From JBBSUQ01 sp964389755 (GTDB lineage Bacteria > Bacteroidota > Bacteroidia > Flavobacteriales_D > Crocinitomicaceae), in the NCBI GenBank assembly GCA_964389755.1, contig CAYMEW010000004.1, forward strand, positions 62,001 to 126,000: DNA of 64,000 nucleotides. Reading direction: 5' to 3'. Below the pieces are notes generated by a model. It ran no database searches. It was not told the DNA's origin and was given only the letters and a program-made list of their open reading frames with translations. Position 1 is the first letter of the stretch. Each line of letters starts with the position of its first letter. Shown here in pieces: positions 16,601-24,247 of this stretch. Both the position numbers and the translations under genes were made by a program.

Positions 16601-17622
16601 CCGAAAAATCCTCCGTTGTTTGCATCGAGGTTGTCGCCGTTGTAATAATAGGCGAGTCCGCGGCTTACGTCACAACCGACATAATCATCATACGGATCGC
16701 CGAGCGCTCCGTCTGTAAAGTATCCGAAATAGGTATCAAAAAGCGTTTGCGTTCCGCGGTTGATGAGTTCGTAATTGTAGAAGGTCATGTTATTTACCTC
16801 GTCGTTGGAAGCAAAGGCAAAAGCCTGCGCACGAATTTCCATCCCGATCGGTTCGGCATTTGTTTCTGTATGGATGTTCCCTTTGTCGTTCATTACCCAC
16901 CAGAAATTGAGGTCGCCGTAAAGTGATACGCGTTTGTCCGTCTTACAATCTTTTGTTTTGTTAATGTCGTGCCAGGGATAATCCCCGTCGAGGTAGTTGT
17001 AGTTTCCATCTTCGTTCCGGTCGAAAAAGGGCGCCAGGTAGTAATCCTGTCCCTGCGAAACGTCACCGTGCGCCGGCCATTCTTTGATGATATCCGGAAC
17101 CGTATAGTTCGGGAAGAGCGTGCTTTGGTTGTTCGTCCCGTTCTCTGCATCAGCCAGGCCGGTTTCGTACCAGGCATTGAATTCGCGGATCTCGTCCTGC
17201 GTTGTTACGAAGTGTTTGTCGTATTTGAGGCAGTTGTCCGAAGTGGTGTTGGCTGTAATTTCGGTAAGCGGACCGGTCCAGTAGTCCTGCCCGTTGCGAT
17301 AGCGCAGTGCAGCAAGTTTGAGCTGTCCGTTCGCATCCGTTCCACCCAACCAGAGTGCTGAGGTAAAAAGCGCCATGATCCCTGAGTTTTTTGGGACTTC
17401 GTATTGAGAGAAGTTCTGACCCGGAACCTGCCAGAGGTTTCCCGCAGTGTGAATGAGCGCGCGTACGTTATTGAGTTGCAGGTAGGTGCTACTGGTCGGT
17501 GGGGCGCAACCCGCGGCTTTGGCAGGAATTTCGACTTTTTGTTTGCCGGGCGTTCCCTGGTAAGGCTGGGCAAATAAGAAAACGGGCATTAGCACGGACA
17601 GCAGAACCGCAAAAATTTTCAT
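13651..17622 (-). CDS. Large secreted protein with C-terminal T9SS sorting domain
   Basis: 1323 residues. A signal peptide (about 1-18, ending VFLFAQ) sends it to the periplasm. The last 85 residues have the pattern of a type IX secretion C-terminal domain: VVPNPY, then NLPYLCTVRIYTVSGKLIKT, then a GGTYLIHVEV-like strand. It should therefore be exported across the outer membrane and displayed or released. The bulk is Asp/Asn/Gly-rich beta protein with stretches such as FDRNEDGNYN and DDDGIDN that look like calcium-binding loops. I see no protease or glycosidase catalytic motif, so the role is unknown. A TATCTTTC sequence about 20 bases upstream of the start may be its promoter. Its stop overlaps the convergent kinase gene. 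Confidence 0.85.
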   Translation of the reverse strand: MKIFAVLLSVLMPVFLFAQPYQGTPGKQKVEIPAKAAGCAPPTSSTYLQLNNVRALIHTAGNLWQVPGQNFSQYEVPKNSGIMALFTSALWLGGTDANGQLKLAALRYRNGQDYWTGPLTEITANTTSDNCLKYDKHFVTTQDEIREFNAWYETGLADAENGTNNQSTLFPNYTVPDIIKEWPAHGDVSQGQDYYLAPFFDRNEDGNYNYLDGDYPWHDINKTKDCKTDKRVSLYGDLNFWWVMNDKGNIHTETNAEPIGMEIRAQAFAFASNDEVNNMTFYNYELINRGTQTLFDTYFGYFTDGALGDPYDDYVGCDVSRGLAYYYNGDNLDANNGGFFGYGDNPPAVGVDFFEGPYQDDDGIDNAFGIEEGEALNGIGYGDGIVDNERYGMRRFLYYSNTTNGANPNQTDPIGATDYYNYLRGFWKDGTPFYYGGSGHLSDPDADQSVPCDFMFPGDTDPLGWGTGGVPQTPWTEQTAGNTPNDRRFLQSAGPFVLKPGAVNNITVGVVWARATAGDPFASVEILRRADDKAQALFENCFKVLDGPHAPELEIQELQNELILTIYNPVNSNNYGEEYTEKDPFIVSEDSTADKTYRFQGYQIYQLKDNSVSSSDLKNPQLARQVAQCDIKDGIGRLINFEFDEVLQASVPIEYVDGTDAGIRHSFSVKNDLFAQGDSRLVNFKRYYYMAISYAYNNYETYNPDDPTAIDGQKKVYLASRKAAIGEIRPIEGIPHDPAVESGGLLTEFAYGDGPEITRLDGTGSNFTFLDLTPESIRTLLNQGQLDELTYARSQGPIELKIIDPLNVAPGYFECAFRSYTEIDTASWVVYRYDKRYGNLLDSVSSDKSIQQDNEQLIPQWGVSLRILQHKNYQVGSSGPTYTYFADPIGGSINFADSAKQWLGFVSDNDQFFPTNWIRSGTFHANADETDPSLGIFNPACYNDRLGKDPEKEYPKLIDGGIAPFCLVGTECDFMPVGKSDFFASGILSAQNQATLPRIGSVDIVLTSDRSKWTRCPVIELCRDENLSTGNARAGTLRRTPSIGKNRQPLNDGTYGMSWFPGYAIDVNTGYRLHMAFGENSFLVPDNGNDLIWNPTERLTDPNGNPILGGQHPIYVFGVDINNTGCPYYSESNTWLYDHLMDETLSSYRDLYSNLSWVVNPLLNHGHELLSTDVTLKVRINKEFQEYAATGENNGRPKYAWNMNDSYTEYDQSRVLADELKNIRVVPNPYNARSGYEPNKLDTRVKITNLPYLCTVRIYTVSGKLIKTFKKDSPQTFIDWTLTNEQNIPISGGTYLIHVEVPDVGSTVLKAFIVMRQTDLQDF

Positions 17623-17642
17623 AAGTAGTGCTTTATTAACGC

Positions 17643-17650
17643 GAAAGATA
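17643..17650 (-). promoter_or_regulatory. Possible -7 element for the T9SS cargo gene
   Basis: Reads TATCTTTC on the minus strand, seven of eight positions of TAnnTTTG, about 20 bases before the start at 17622. A T-rich stretch rather than a clear TTTG lies 19 bases upstream. Confidence 0.35.
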
Positions 17651-17679
17651 AGCAGTTATTCCGAAAAATAAAATTACGT

Positions 17680-18960
17680 TCAGAGTTCTTTGGCAAAGGC
17701 GATCAGCAATTCACGAATATCGTTGAATTCGTTAAAGCTTAAGTTGGTATACGTATCGTACACATCGTGGTAATTCTTATTCGGCCCCATGGTATAGATA
17801 AAGAATGCCGGAACGCCCTTTTCGCTGAAAAAATAATGATCGCTGTTGGCTGCAGGTCCGCGCTGTTTCACGGTTTTCAGGTAATGGTGTTTTTCATTGA
17901 GTTCTTTGAGGGCATTGTATTGTTCAGGGAAAAGCGTAGCATTCACGACCGTAATGCCATCTTCACCGCTACCCATGATGTCCAGGTTGAGCAGGAAACT
18001 CATTTTTTCGAGTTTGTAGAGCGGGTGTTCGGTGAAATAGTGCGACCCGATGAGCCCGGCCTCTTCCCCGGCGAAAGCAATGAACAGTACATTGAAATCC
18101 GGACGGTGTTCACTGTAGTATTTGGCGAGTGAAAGCAGCATGGCCGTGCCACTGGCGTTGTCATTTCCCCCGGGAAAGTAAGTATTGGTTCCCATCTGCC
18201 CAAGGTGGTCGTAATGTGCCGTAAAAACGATCGTTTTTTTGCTTTTCCGCGAAGCTTCGAGGTATCCGATCACGTTGCGTGCATGATGTTCTTTTAGCAG
18301 TTTGGCATCAATGCTCAGTTCGAATTCCGGTTTTTGGCTGCCGCGATACACGGAATCCTGCACATAGATGTAGGGGTAACGCGTTTGTTCGCCGCTTACG
18401 CTCCAGGTAAATTTGCTGTCGGTAAGTTCGATCACGGGAATCATCTGCGCGAGCTCACGACCGAGTCCGTGCAATTGTTTGAGACTGTCGGCCGGAACGC
18501 CTTTGAAATCGAGAAGTAGGGCATTGCTTTCGCTTTGTTTTTCCATTGCACGCAGCGCGCGGATCAGGCGTTCGCGATCGATCAGGACGTTGCTGTCGAG
18601 CACATGCGGATGCAGGATGAACGTTCCTCCCGAACTGGCGGCATCCATGAGGAATTCCGTGCCCGGTTCGAGTGCTTTACCGTTGAGACTAACCGACATT
18701 TCTCCCGGGAAAGTGTTTACCGGAAAGGTGAAATCCTGGAAATAGCAGTCTTTTTTCGAAAGAGCTTTCAGTCCGAGTTTTTTGAATTCACCGGCCAGGT
18801 ATTCCGCTGCGATGGAATCACCGCCGTTGACGTAACCGCGTCCGTGAAATTCCGGGCTGCAAAGTGTTTGCGTTACCTCGCGGCCGTAGTCGTTCTTTTG
18901 CGCAAAGAATACGTTACTGCTGCAAAGTAAGATGGTCGTTAGCAGTATCAGTTTATGCAT
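17680..18960 (-). CDS. M28 family zinc aminopeptidase, exported
   Basis: 426 residues with a signal peptide (about 1-20). This is an M28 peptidase, a two-zinc exopeptidase that removes N-terminal residues from peptides. All expected metal and catalytic residues are seen: His249 and Asp251 in AHYDHLG, Asp267 in GGNDNASG, the catalytic Glu299 with zinc ligand Glu300 in GEEAGL, Asp327 in LNLDIMG and His398 in NYHDVYD. An insert at about 85-240 between signal peptide and catalytic core corresponds to the protease-associated region of this family. The start overlaps the end of the upstream acidic protein gene by 8 bases, which suggests translational coupling. It probably feeds on peptides in the periplasm. 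Substrate preference is not predictable. Confidence 0.93.
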   Translation of the reverse strand: MHKLILLTTILLCSSNVFFAQKNDYGREVTQTLCSPEFHGRGYVNGGDSIAAEYLAGEFKKLGLKALSKKDCYFQDFTFPVNTFPGEMSVSLNGKALEPGTEFLMDAASSGGTFILHPHVLDSNVLIDRERLIRALRAMEKQSESNALLLDFKGVPADSLKQLHGLGRELAQMIPVIELTDSKFTWSVSGEQTRYPYIYVQDSVYRGSQKPEFELSIDAKLLKEHHARNVIGYLEASRKSKKTIVFTAHYDHLGQMGTNTYFPGGNDNASGTAMLLSLAKYYSEHRPDFNVLFIAFAGEEAGLIGSHYFTEHPLYKLEKMSFLLNLDIMGSGEDGITVVNATLFPEQYNALKELNEKHHYLKTVKQRGPAANSDHYFFSEKGVPAFFIYTMGPNKNYHDVYDTYTNLSFNEFNDIRELLIAFAKEL

Positions 18961-19816
18961 AGCGCCGGTCGAGTTTCTGCATGAATTCGGCTACCGTTTC
19001 ACTGTCGATGTCCCAGGAAAATTCGTCACTGTAGGCAAAAGCGATTCTGCGTGCCGCTTCGAGGTTTTGCTGACCGTCCAGTTTCTTGATCGCATCCGAA
19101 AAGGCCTCGCCCGATCCGTCGAACAGTTCATTGATGTATTGCAGGCGCTCGTTCATGCCGAAAGATCCGACAAGCGTGTCGAGTTTGCTGAGTTTTAGAC
19201 GTTTTGCGAGTGAATTGTCTTCTTGCGCAAGCCTGTCTGCAAACGAACCGCTCACGGGAGGTACCTCTGTTTTGGGTTCCGGTTTTGGGGCTTCGGTTGT
19301 TTCAGGTTTGTTTTCTGCCTGCTGCGGAGCCGGACTTCCCGCTGACTCGCCTTGCGTTGAAGTTTTAACTTCTGGCTTTACTTCGGGTTCGGGAGCACGT
19401 TGTGGTTCCGATGAAGGCGTTTCCGGAGCCTCAAAACTGAAAGGTTCGGATTCCTCCTCGTCCTGTCCGAACAAACTGAAATCGATAGTCGGTGTTTCAT
19501 CCTGCGCTTCCGGTTTGGCTTCGGGCGTTTTTTCTTCTTTTTCCTCCTTTTGGTTCGGAAGTTCCGGGCTTATGGCTTCGTTTTTCGCTTCTGTATCTTC
19601 CACCTCGTGGCGTGCTTCGGAAACCGGGTCGTCGCTGTGTTCAAACACCCTGGCCTCGATGGCCTTGTAGCGCAGGATGACCGTACGCTCGTGCAGTGCA
19701 CCGGTCAGTTCAACGAGTTCGTTGAGCTCGTCGAGGCCCAGACGGCCAGCGTTCATGCGTTCGAAATGTTCCTGGATGGTGGTCAACAGGTCCTCTTTGG
19801 TTCCAAATTTTGCCAT
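18953..19816 (-). CDS. Conserved acidic Pro/Glu-rich protein of unknown function
   Basis: 287 residues in three parts. Residues 1-65 form a helical domain (KEDLLTTIQEHFERM and following). Residues 66-205 are low-complexity and rich in Pro, Glu and Ala, predicted to be disordered. Residues 206-287 form a second folded domain with the pattern SKLDTLVGSFGMNERLQYINELFDG and a C-terminal WDIDSETVAEFMQ segment. I recall this two-domain arrangement as widespread in Bacteroidota, but no function is known to me. There is no signal peptide or membrane segment, so it is probably cytosolic. It is the first gene of a coupled pair with the M28 peptidase (8-base overlap). Confidence 0.8.
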   Translation of the reverse strand: MAKFGTKEDLLTTIQEHFERMNAGRLGLDELNELVELTGALHERTVILRYKAIEARVFEHSDDPVSEARHEVEDTEAKNEAISPELPNQKEEKEEKTPEAKPEAQDETPTIDFSLFGQDEEESEPFSFEAPETPSSEPQRAPEPEVKPEVKTSTQGESAGSPAPQQAENKPETTEAPKPEPKTEVPPVSGSFADRLAQEDNSLAKRLKLSKLDTLVGSFGMNERLQYINELFDGSGEAFSDAIKKLDGQQNLEAARRIAFAYSDEFSWDIDSETVAEFMQKLDRRYA

Positions 19817-19868
19817 GGTTTTATTTTTTCAACATTATCGGAAAGTTGCTAACGTTCGGTGTGCGTCC

Positions 19869-19898
19869 TTACCGGAATTAACGACCTTTAGCCGGTAA
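19869..19898. repeat. Inverted repeat TTACCGG / CCGGTAA
   Basis: Perfect 7-base arms at 19869-19875 and 19892-19898 with a 16-base spacer, in the divergent gap (19817-19980) between the acidic protein gene and tdk. It could be an operator for either gene or an RNA hairpin in a leader. I found no convincing -7 element for tdk in this gap. Confidence 0.4.
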
Positions 19899-19980
19899 AA
19901 TTATAGCTATCCGGCAGAGAAATCGCGTTTATGCCCGAAAGTTCTCTTCGAAATAGTGTTAATAACCAGCAAGTACCAGT

Positions 19981-20553
19981 ATGTTTTTAGAACACTTTCC
20001 GGAAGAAGGCCGACACGGGTGGATCGAAGTGATCTGCGGATCGATGTTTTCGGGAAAGACCGAAGAACTTATCCGGCGGCTGAAACGGGCCGAATTTGCC
20101 AACCAAAAAATCCTGCTGTTCAAGCCCGAGATCGACGACCGTTCGGGTAACGACCACGTGGTGAGTCACCAGGGGAGCAGTCTGCAGGCCGTGATCGTGA
20201 AAGATTCTTCAAAGATCATGGAAGCCTGGACCAACCAACGCATCGTGGCGATCGACGAAGCCCAGTTTTTCGACGAAAACCTGCCGGAAGTCTGCACAAA
20301 ACTCGCACGCAAAGGAGTGCGCGTAATTCTTGCTGGTCTGGATATGGACTACACCGGCAAACCCTTCGGACCGATTCCGCAACTACTGGCCATGGCCGAA
20401 TACGTTACCAAAGTGCATGCGATCTGCGTTTCCTGCGGCAACCTCGCCCAGTTTTCCCATCGCACCGTCGGGGAAAAAGAACAGGTACTCGTCGGTGCTG
20501 TTGAAAAGTATAAACCGCTTTGCCGGTCTTGTTATAATAAGATTGCGCATTAA
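19981..20553 (+). CDS. tdk: Thymidine kinase
   Basis: 190-residue type II (TK1-like) thymidine kinase that phosphorylates thymidine in the pyrimidine salvage route. The P-loop is GSMFSGKT at residues 20-27. The Walker B-like segment AIDEAQFF places the catalytic base at Glu93. The structural zinc site has Cys149 and Cys152 (CVSC) plus Cys181 and Cys184 (CRSC) around the substrate lasso loop. Length and motif spacing are normal, so the enzyme should be active. It stands alone on the plus strand, divergent from the acidic protein gene. Confidence 0.97.
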   Translation: MFLEHFPEEGRHGWIEVICGSMFSGKTEELIRRLKRAEFANQKILLFKPEIDDRSGNDHVVSHQGSSLQAVIVKDSSKIMEAWTNQRIVAIDEAQFFDENLPEVCTKLARKGVRVILAGLDMDYTGKPFGPIPQLLAMAEYVTKVHAICVSCGNLAQFSHRTVGEKEQVLVGAVEKYKPLCRSCYNKIAH

Positions 20554-20653
20554 TTAAGACTGAAAAATCAGCCCGCAGGGATCACTGAATTTACCGGCTT
20601 ATGCAAATCTGAAAAATCAACGCAGCGGAAGCGCAGTTGAAGTGTTTTTCATA

Positions 20654-20699
20654 GCCTTGACTTTTTGGGTTCGTTTTGCGTCAAGGCAAAAGGAACGAA
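20654..20699. repeat. Overlapping palindromes in the tdk-XRE gap
   Basis: Two mutually exclusive inverted repeats share bases. One pairs GCCTTGAC (20654-20661) with GTCAAGGC (20680-20687). The other pairs TTCGTTTTGC (20670-20679) with GCAAAAGGAACGAA (20686-20699), with two unpaired G. No U-tract follows on either strand, so this is not a standard terminator. Upstream, CTGAAAAATCA occurs twice (20560-20570 and 20609-20619). The whole 149-base gap looks like a dispersed intergenic repeat, which a genome-wide search would settle. Confidence 0.5.
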
Positions 20700-20702
20700 C
20701 TA

Positions 20703-20912
20703 TTATTTCGTAGAAACCAACAACTCCCGAATATCAACATCCAAAAACTTCGCTATTTGGTAGAGTGTTTCAACGGAAGGCTGGACTTCGTTCGTGCTCC
20801 AGCGTGAAACAGTCGATTCGGTTTTTCCTAACTGCTTCGCTAATTCTTTACTATTAACGTTCTTTTCTGCCAGTACGGCTTTGATTCTATTTAATTGCAA
20901 TTTCGCCATCAT
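20703..20912 (-). CDS. Small XRE-family DNA-binding regulator
   Basis: 69 residues, consisting of one helix-turn-helix domain of the XRE/Cro type. The ELAKQLGKTESTVSRW segment at about 23-38 gives the recognition helix, and the domain continues to PSVETLYQIAKFLDV. A second ATG three bases downstream is an equally good start. Stand-alone XRE proteins of this size often regulate their own promoter. The start codon region (20911-20918, ATGCAAAT) is repeated in inverted form at 21008-21015 in the divergent promoter region, which could be operator sites. The partner gene is unclear; the divergent small gene at 21079 is the nearest candidate. Confidence 0.88.
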   Translation of the reverse strand: MMAKLQLNRIKAVLAEKNVNSKELAKQLGKTESTVSRWSTNEVQPSVETLYQIAKFLDVDIRELLVSTK

Positions 20913-21078
20913 GCAAATTTATCCGCTTAAAATGTAAATATCGCATTTTTCCGGAACCCGCATAAATACGCACAAAAACGAGAAAAATAATATTTTTATG
21001 CATTTTTATTTGCATTAAAACGTTATTAATAATATTTTCGTGTTAAGAAATTGTATTTTAAAATGTAAAAAAAATGTC

Positions 21079-21390
21079 ATGAATCACAAAAAACTCCTAC
21101 TTGCGCTCATCAAAGACGACCTGGTGCACCACAAGCTGCTCAATGCTTTTTCGGACCTCGGCATTCGTGCCGATTACTACCACCTGCGGCTCAACGAAAC
21201 CATTTTTGAACTTATGGGTTTCGACGAATCGCGCCAAACCGACATGATCGTCGATCATTATTTCGAGTTGCTAAAACACACCAAATTCATCAATTTTGAG
21301 CACCACCCGCGCCAGCTCGACCTGCTCACCACCGAAATTTACGACTACCTGGAAATGGTGCGTGAGAACAAAGCTGTATCCCCGTCTTAA
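21079..21390 (+). CDS. Small conserved protein of unknown function
   Basis: 103 residues from the ATG at 21079. The frame is open from 21040, but that longer start lies in a very AT-rich leader and adds a Lys/Cys-rich tail unlike the rest. The protein is mostly helical and His-rich, with the pattern LALIKDDLVHHKLLNAFSDLG followed by DYYHLRLNETIFELMG. No signal peptide, membrane segment or known catalytic motif is seen. It is divergent from the XRE regulator across 166 bases of AT-rich DNA. Its TAA stop abuts the TGA stop of the opposing T9SS gene with no gap. Confidence 0.7.
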   Translation: MNHKKLLLALIKDDLVHHKLLNAFSDLGIRADYYHLRLNETIFELMGFDESRQTDMIVDHYFELLKHTKFINFEHHPRQLDLLTTEIYDYLEMVRENKAVSPS

Positions 21391-23316
21391 TCAACGAAGC
21401 AACGATACATGACCCGTAATTTCTTTCGGTGAATGCATGATGAAATCGCGATAGATAAATTTATAGGTGTATACACCATCAGGGCATGGCAGGTCCCGGT
21501 AAGTTCCATCCCACTTTAATAACGGGTCAGAACCCTGGAAGATCAGTTCTCCCCAGCGATTATAGATTTGAAAATCAAAATAATCAAATATACATTCCGA
21601 TATAACTCCGAATGTTTCGTTGTTACCGTCGGCGTTCGGCGTAAAACTGTTCGGAATATAAAAGAAACAGTCACAATCGTGAAAAGTCACTTCCCATCCG
21701 GTGTAACTTATTCCGCAAATGTTAGTTGTTTCTAAGGTATAGCTACCTGGTGTAAAGACTTCGATCATTGGATTTTGAGACCCCGTATTCCAGGAATAGC
21801 TTCCTTCATTTGTTGTTTTAAGCAACAAGGTACGGTCTGTGCACGCTTCCACTATATACGAAGTATCTATCGGATTAGGTATGACTTCAATGTATGTGGT
21901 GTCAGTTTGTATACAGGGGCCATAAGTTCGCATGACCCAGATTATTCCACCTTCTGTCACTTCATAATACGGTTTATCCGAAAGGTCCTGCCACATGTAG
22001 GAACTCACGTTTTGAAACGCGGCATTGATAATTAAGGTGTCGTTTTCACAAAGCACACTGTTTTCCGGAAGCGGTGGCGGCGGCGTCAGAAACTCGACCG
22101 AGACAGTATCTTCAAAGGAGCAGTTTCCGAAATCCACGGTAACCCAGTAATCGCCAGAAGTGTCAATAGTTATTTGAGGATTACTTGAGCCATTGCTCCA
22201 CTGGTAAGATAAAGCACCGTCGGCCTCCACTGAACATACGACCGGATCTGGCGTACACCTGATTAACATATTCGGCAGCTCTTCAGGATATTGAATGGCG
22301 ACTACTTCAAAAGTATCTCTTGCCGTACAATTTCCATCGCTTATTTCAAGCCAGTATGTCCCGGCCTGTGAAATCGAGAGCGAGCTTTGCGTGCTACCGT
22401 CGCTCCATAAATAAGAAGAAACATCCGGATGGAACGCATCGAGTTGAATTTGTTCGTTAGGACACAGGGTTGAATCATCCGGGAATACATCAGGCAGTGA
22501 ACTAAATTGAACCTGTATCGTATCGGACGCTGTACATGAGCCGTTAGAGGCTGCGACACTGAAGATTCCGCTTTGAGTTACATTAATGGCAGCGGTTGTT
22601 TCGCCGGTATTCCAAAGAAAGGTACCTGCACCGGACGAACTGGCGTCTAGTTGAAGCGACTCGCCCTCACAGAGCGTTGTATCGGCTCCGAGGTTTACTT
22701 CAGGATCAACACAACTGCATTCGAAGTAAATAGAATCGATAATTAGTCCATACAGCCCGCCGAAAGGCCGGTTATATGTAAAACTGATTTGAGAGATGCT
22801 TCCCGACCAGTTCAGCCATCCGGAGGCGTCGTTATTTGAACTGGAAGCATTGTCATCCGGCGTAACAATGTTACCATTCAGAAAGATAGGATTTACGCCC
22901 GAAATTAAGCTAACAGAATTGGGTGCCGGGGTAATTGCCGAAAGCCATTCCTCGGGGTTGGAAAGATTTGCATTAACGTTTTCATCAAGGTCTACAACTC
23001 GTATTTTTAAGTTATTCACGGGCTGATTGAATGTAACCTGAAAATTGACTATTGAACCTGTATTGCTCGTATTGGCAGGCATTATAATGCAGTTATTATT
23101 GTATGGTGCCCCATTGGAAGTGCGTTTAAAACCCAGGGATGATGAAGAAAGGGTGTATTGAATATCTGTACATATTCCACTATCGTAAAGGGGACTGGTA
23201 GCGGATGTGGAGTAAGACGCAGAAACCCATGACATTCCTGAGTGAACTTCCTGAGTAAATGCCGTTTTAAAAAACAGCATCACCAAAAAGGCGATTAGAT
23301 TGAACCGGACTTTCAT
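21391..23316 (-). CDS. Secreted PKD-like repeat protein with T9SS type B sorting domain
   Basis: 641 residues. A signal peptide (about 1-21) is followed by an N-terminal beta domain with a thrombospondin- or concanavalin-like look. Then come four or more 75-80-residue Ig/PKD-like modules, each opening with a LCEGESLQLDA-type strand and containing YLWSDGSTQ-type turns. The C terminus is the gliding motility-associated type B sorting domain: FYIPNSFTPNADGNNETF, then FQIYNRWGELIF, then WDGTYRDLPCPDGVYTY. The protein should be exported by T9SS and attached to or released from the cell surface. It is likely an adhesin or structural surface protein; no enzymatic motif is seen. Confidence 0.92.
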   Translation of the reverse strand: MKVRFNLIAFLVMLFFKTAFTQEVHSGMSWVSASYSTSATSPLYDSGICTDIQYTLSSSSLGFKRTSNGAPYNNNCIIMPANTSNTGSIVNFQVTFNQPVNNLKIRVVDLDENVNANLSNPEEWLSAITPAPNSVSLISGVNPIFLNGNIVTPDDNASSSNNDASGWLNWSGSISQISFTYNRPFGGLYGLIIDSIYFECSCVDPEVNLGADTTLCEGESLQLDASSSGAGTFLWNTGETTAAINVTQSGIFSVAASNGSCTASDTIQVQFSSLPDVFPDDSTLCPNEQIQLDAFHPDVSSYLWSDGSTQSSLSISQAGTYWLEISDGNCTARDTFEVVAIQYPEELPNMLIRCTPDPVVCSVEADGALSYQWSNGSSNPQITIDTSGDYWVTVDFGNCSFEDTVSVEFLTPPPPLPENSVLCENDTLIINAAFQNVSSYMWQDLSDKPYYEVTEGGIIWVMRTYGPCIQTDTTYIEVIPNPIDTSYIVEACTDRTLLLKTTNEGSYSWNTGSQNPMIEVFTPGSYTLETTNICGISYTGWEVTFHDCDCFFYIPNSFTPNADGNNETFGVISECIFDYFDFQIYNRWGELIFQGSDPLLKWDGTYRDLPCPDGVYTYKFIYRDFIMHSPKEITGHVSLLR

Positions 23317-23332
23317 TAGATTGAATAATGAC

Positions 23333-23363
23333 TACGAAATTAATTAATTTTTTTTATTTCGTA
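23333..23363. repeat. Inverted repeat TACGAAAT / ATTTCGTA
   Basis: Perfect 8-base arms at 23333-23340 and 23356-23363 around a 15-base A/T spacer, just upstream of the T9SS type B gene start (23316, minus strand). It could be an operator or a weak hairpin ending the AbiE transcript. The minus strand also contains TAATTTCG here, a partial -7 match. Confidence 0.4.
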
Positions 23364-23392
23364 ATTATCCTGAACGTAAGCACGTGGTGTTT

Positions 23393-24247
23393 TTACTCCC
23401 GAAACTTCAGATTCTCCACCAGGTCTTTAAAATAAGCCGGGCTCCAGATGCGGAGTTGCGTATCGTCTTTGATAAAGCGAACCACATCATCTTTGACCTG
23501 TTCGAAGGAAACGGTTTCGATCTTTCGGTGCAGCAATTCAAGGATCTGTTGTGGGCTAATGTGCGCTTCGTTCCAGTCGCCGGTGTCACGCGCGCGACTC
23601 AGGAAATGCGTAACGTCCAACGGAATTCCTTTTTTGATGTACCATTCAAGGTCGTACCAGTCGCGGCCTTTCACGCGGGTTTTCCACTTTCGGAAGAGCA
23701 GGGCGTGCATTTTGCCCGCGAAAAGACAGGGCCGGTCGAAGCATTTGACGTAAAAAGAAAAGGGGTGAAGCAACAGTTTCTCTTCCGTCAGAAAATCACC
23801 CGGCGGCTTGCGATCTACTTCGAGTTTGATGCGGATCGTTTTGTTGGACCGGATTCCGGCCTGTTGTACAATGTCTTCCAATACAAGTTCCTGCCAAAGT
23901 GTTTCGGATTTCAGAAAGGCGGATTCAATGGCGGTAGTGACGGCTTTTTGTTTTTCCCGGAGACTGACGGTCATTCCCAAACCTTCGAATTCGGCAACGA
24001 TCGCCGTAAAATAGGGCTCGAGTGAAAATGCAGGATCTGGCTCAAGCAGAGAAAAATCCATGTCTTCGGAAAAGCGGTCGAGTCCGTAAAGGATGCGCAG
24101 GGCCGTGCCACCGTAAAAAGCTGCTTTCTGAAAAAAGTCGGTGCGCGATAGTCCGGCCAGTGCAATTTCCTGCATGATCTCTCGCATGGCGGCAAGCGTT
24201 TCAGCTTCGTTTTGCGGGTTATATTCGGCAATCCATCCTTTGATCAT
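23393..24247 (-). CDS. AbiEii/AbiGii-type nucleotidyltransferase toxin
   Basis: 284-residue toxin of the type IV AbiE toxin-antitoxin family, a polymerase-beta-like nucleotidyltransferase. The GGTALR motif lies at residues 46-51 and the acidic motif FSEDMDF at 59-65 (Asp62, Asp64). A further acidic strand, KLEVDRKP, follows. The family-specific KMHALLFRKW...KGRDWYDLEW block follows at about 180-205. All motifs are present, so the enzyme is probably active. AbiE systems cause growth arrest and can abort phage infection. The start overlaps the antitoxin stop by 4 bases, the usual coupling. Related toxins modify tRNA ends, but the target here is unknown. Confidence 0.9.
   Translation of the reverse strand: MIKGWIAEYNPQNEAETLAAMREIMQEIALAGLSRTDFFQKAAFYGGTALRILYGLDRFSEDMDFSLLEPDPAFSLEPYFTAIVAEFEGLGMTVSLREKQKAVTTAIESAFLKSETLWQELVLEDIVQQAGIRSNKTIRIKLEVDRKPPGDFLTEEKLLLHPFSFYVKCFDRPCLFAGKMHALLFRKWKTRVKGRDWYDLEWYIKKGIPLDVTHFLSRARDTGDWNEAHISPQQILELLHRKIETVSFEQVKDDVVRFIKDDTQLRIWSPAYFKDLVENLKFRE

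Noticed and set aside
16189..16926. 245-codon open frame antisense to the T9SS cargo gene
   Set aside because: Val/Ile-rich composition typical of an antisense shadow, with no recognisable domain.
19086..19670. 194-codon Ser-rich open frame antisense to the acidic protein gene
   Set aside because: Ser/Ala richness mirrors the Glu/Pro/Ala codons of the real gene.
23384..24025. 213-codon open frame antisense to the AbiEii gene
   Set aside because: The minus strand carries all AbiEii motifs; the plus frame shows none.
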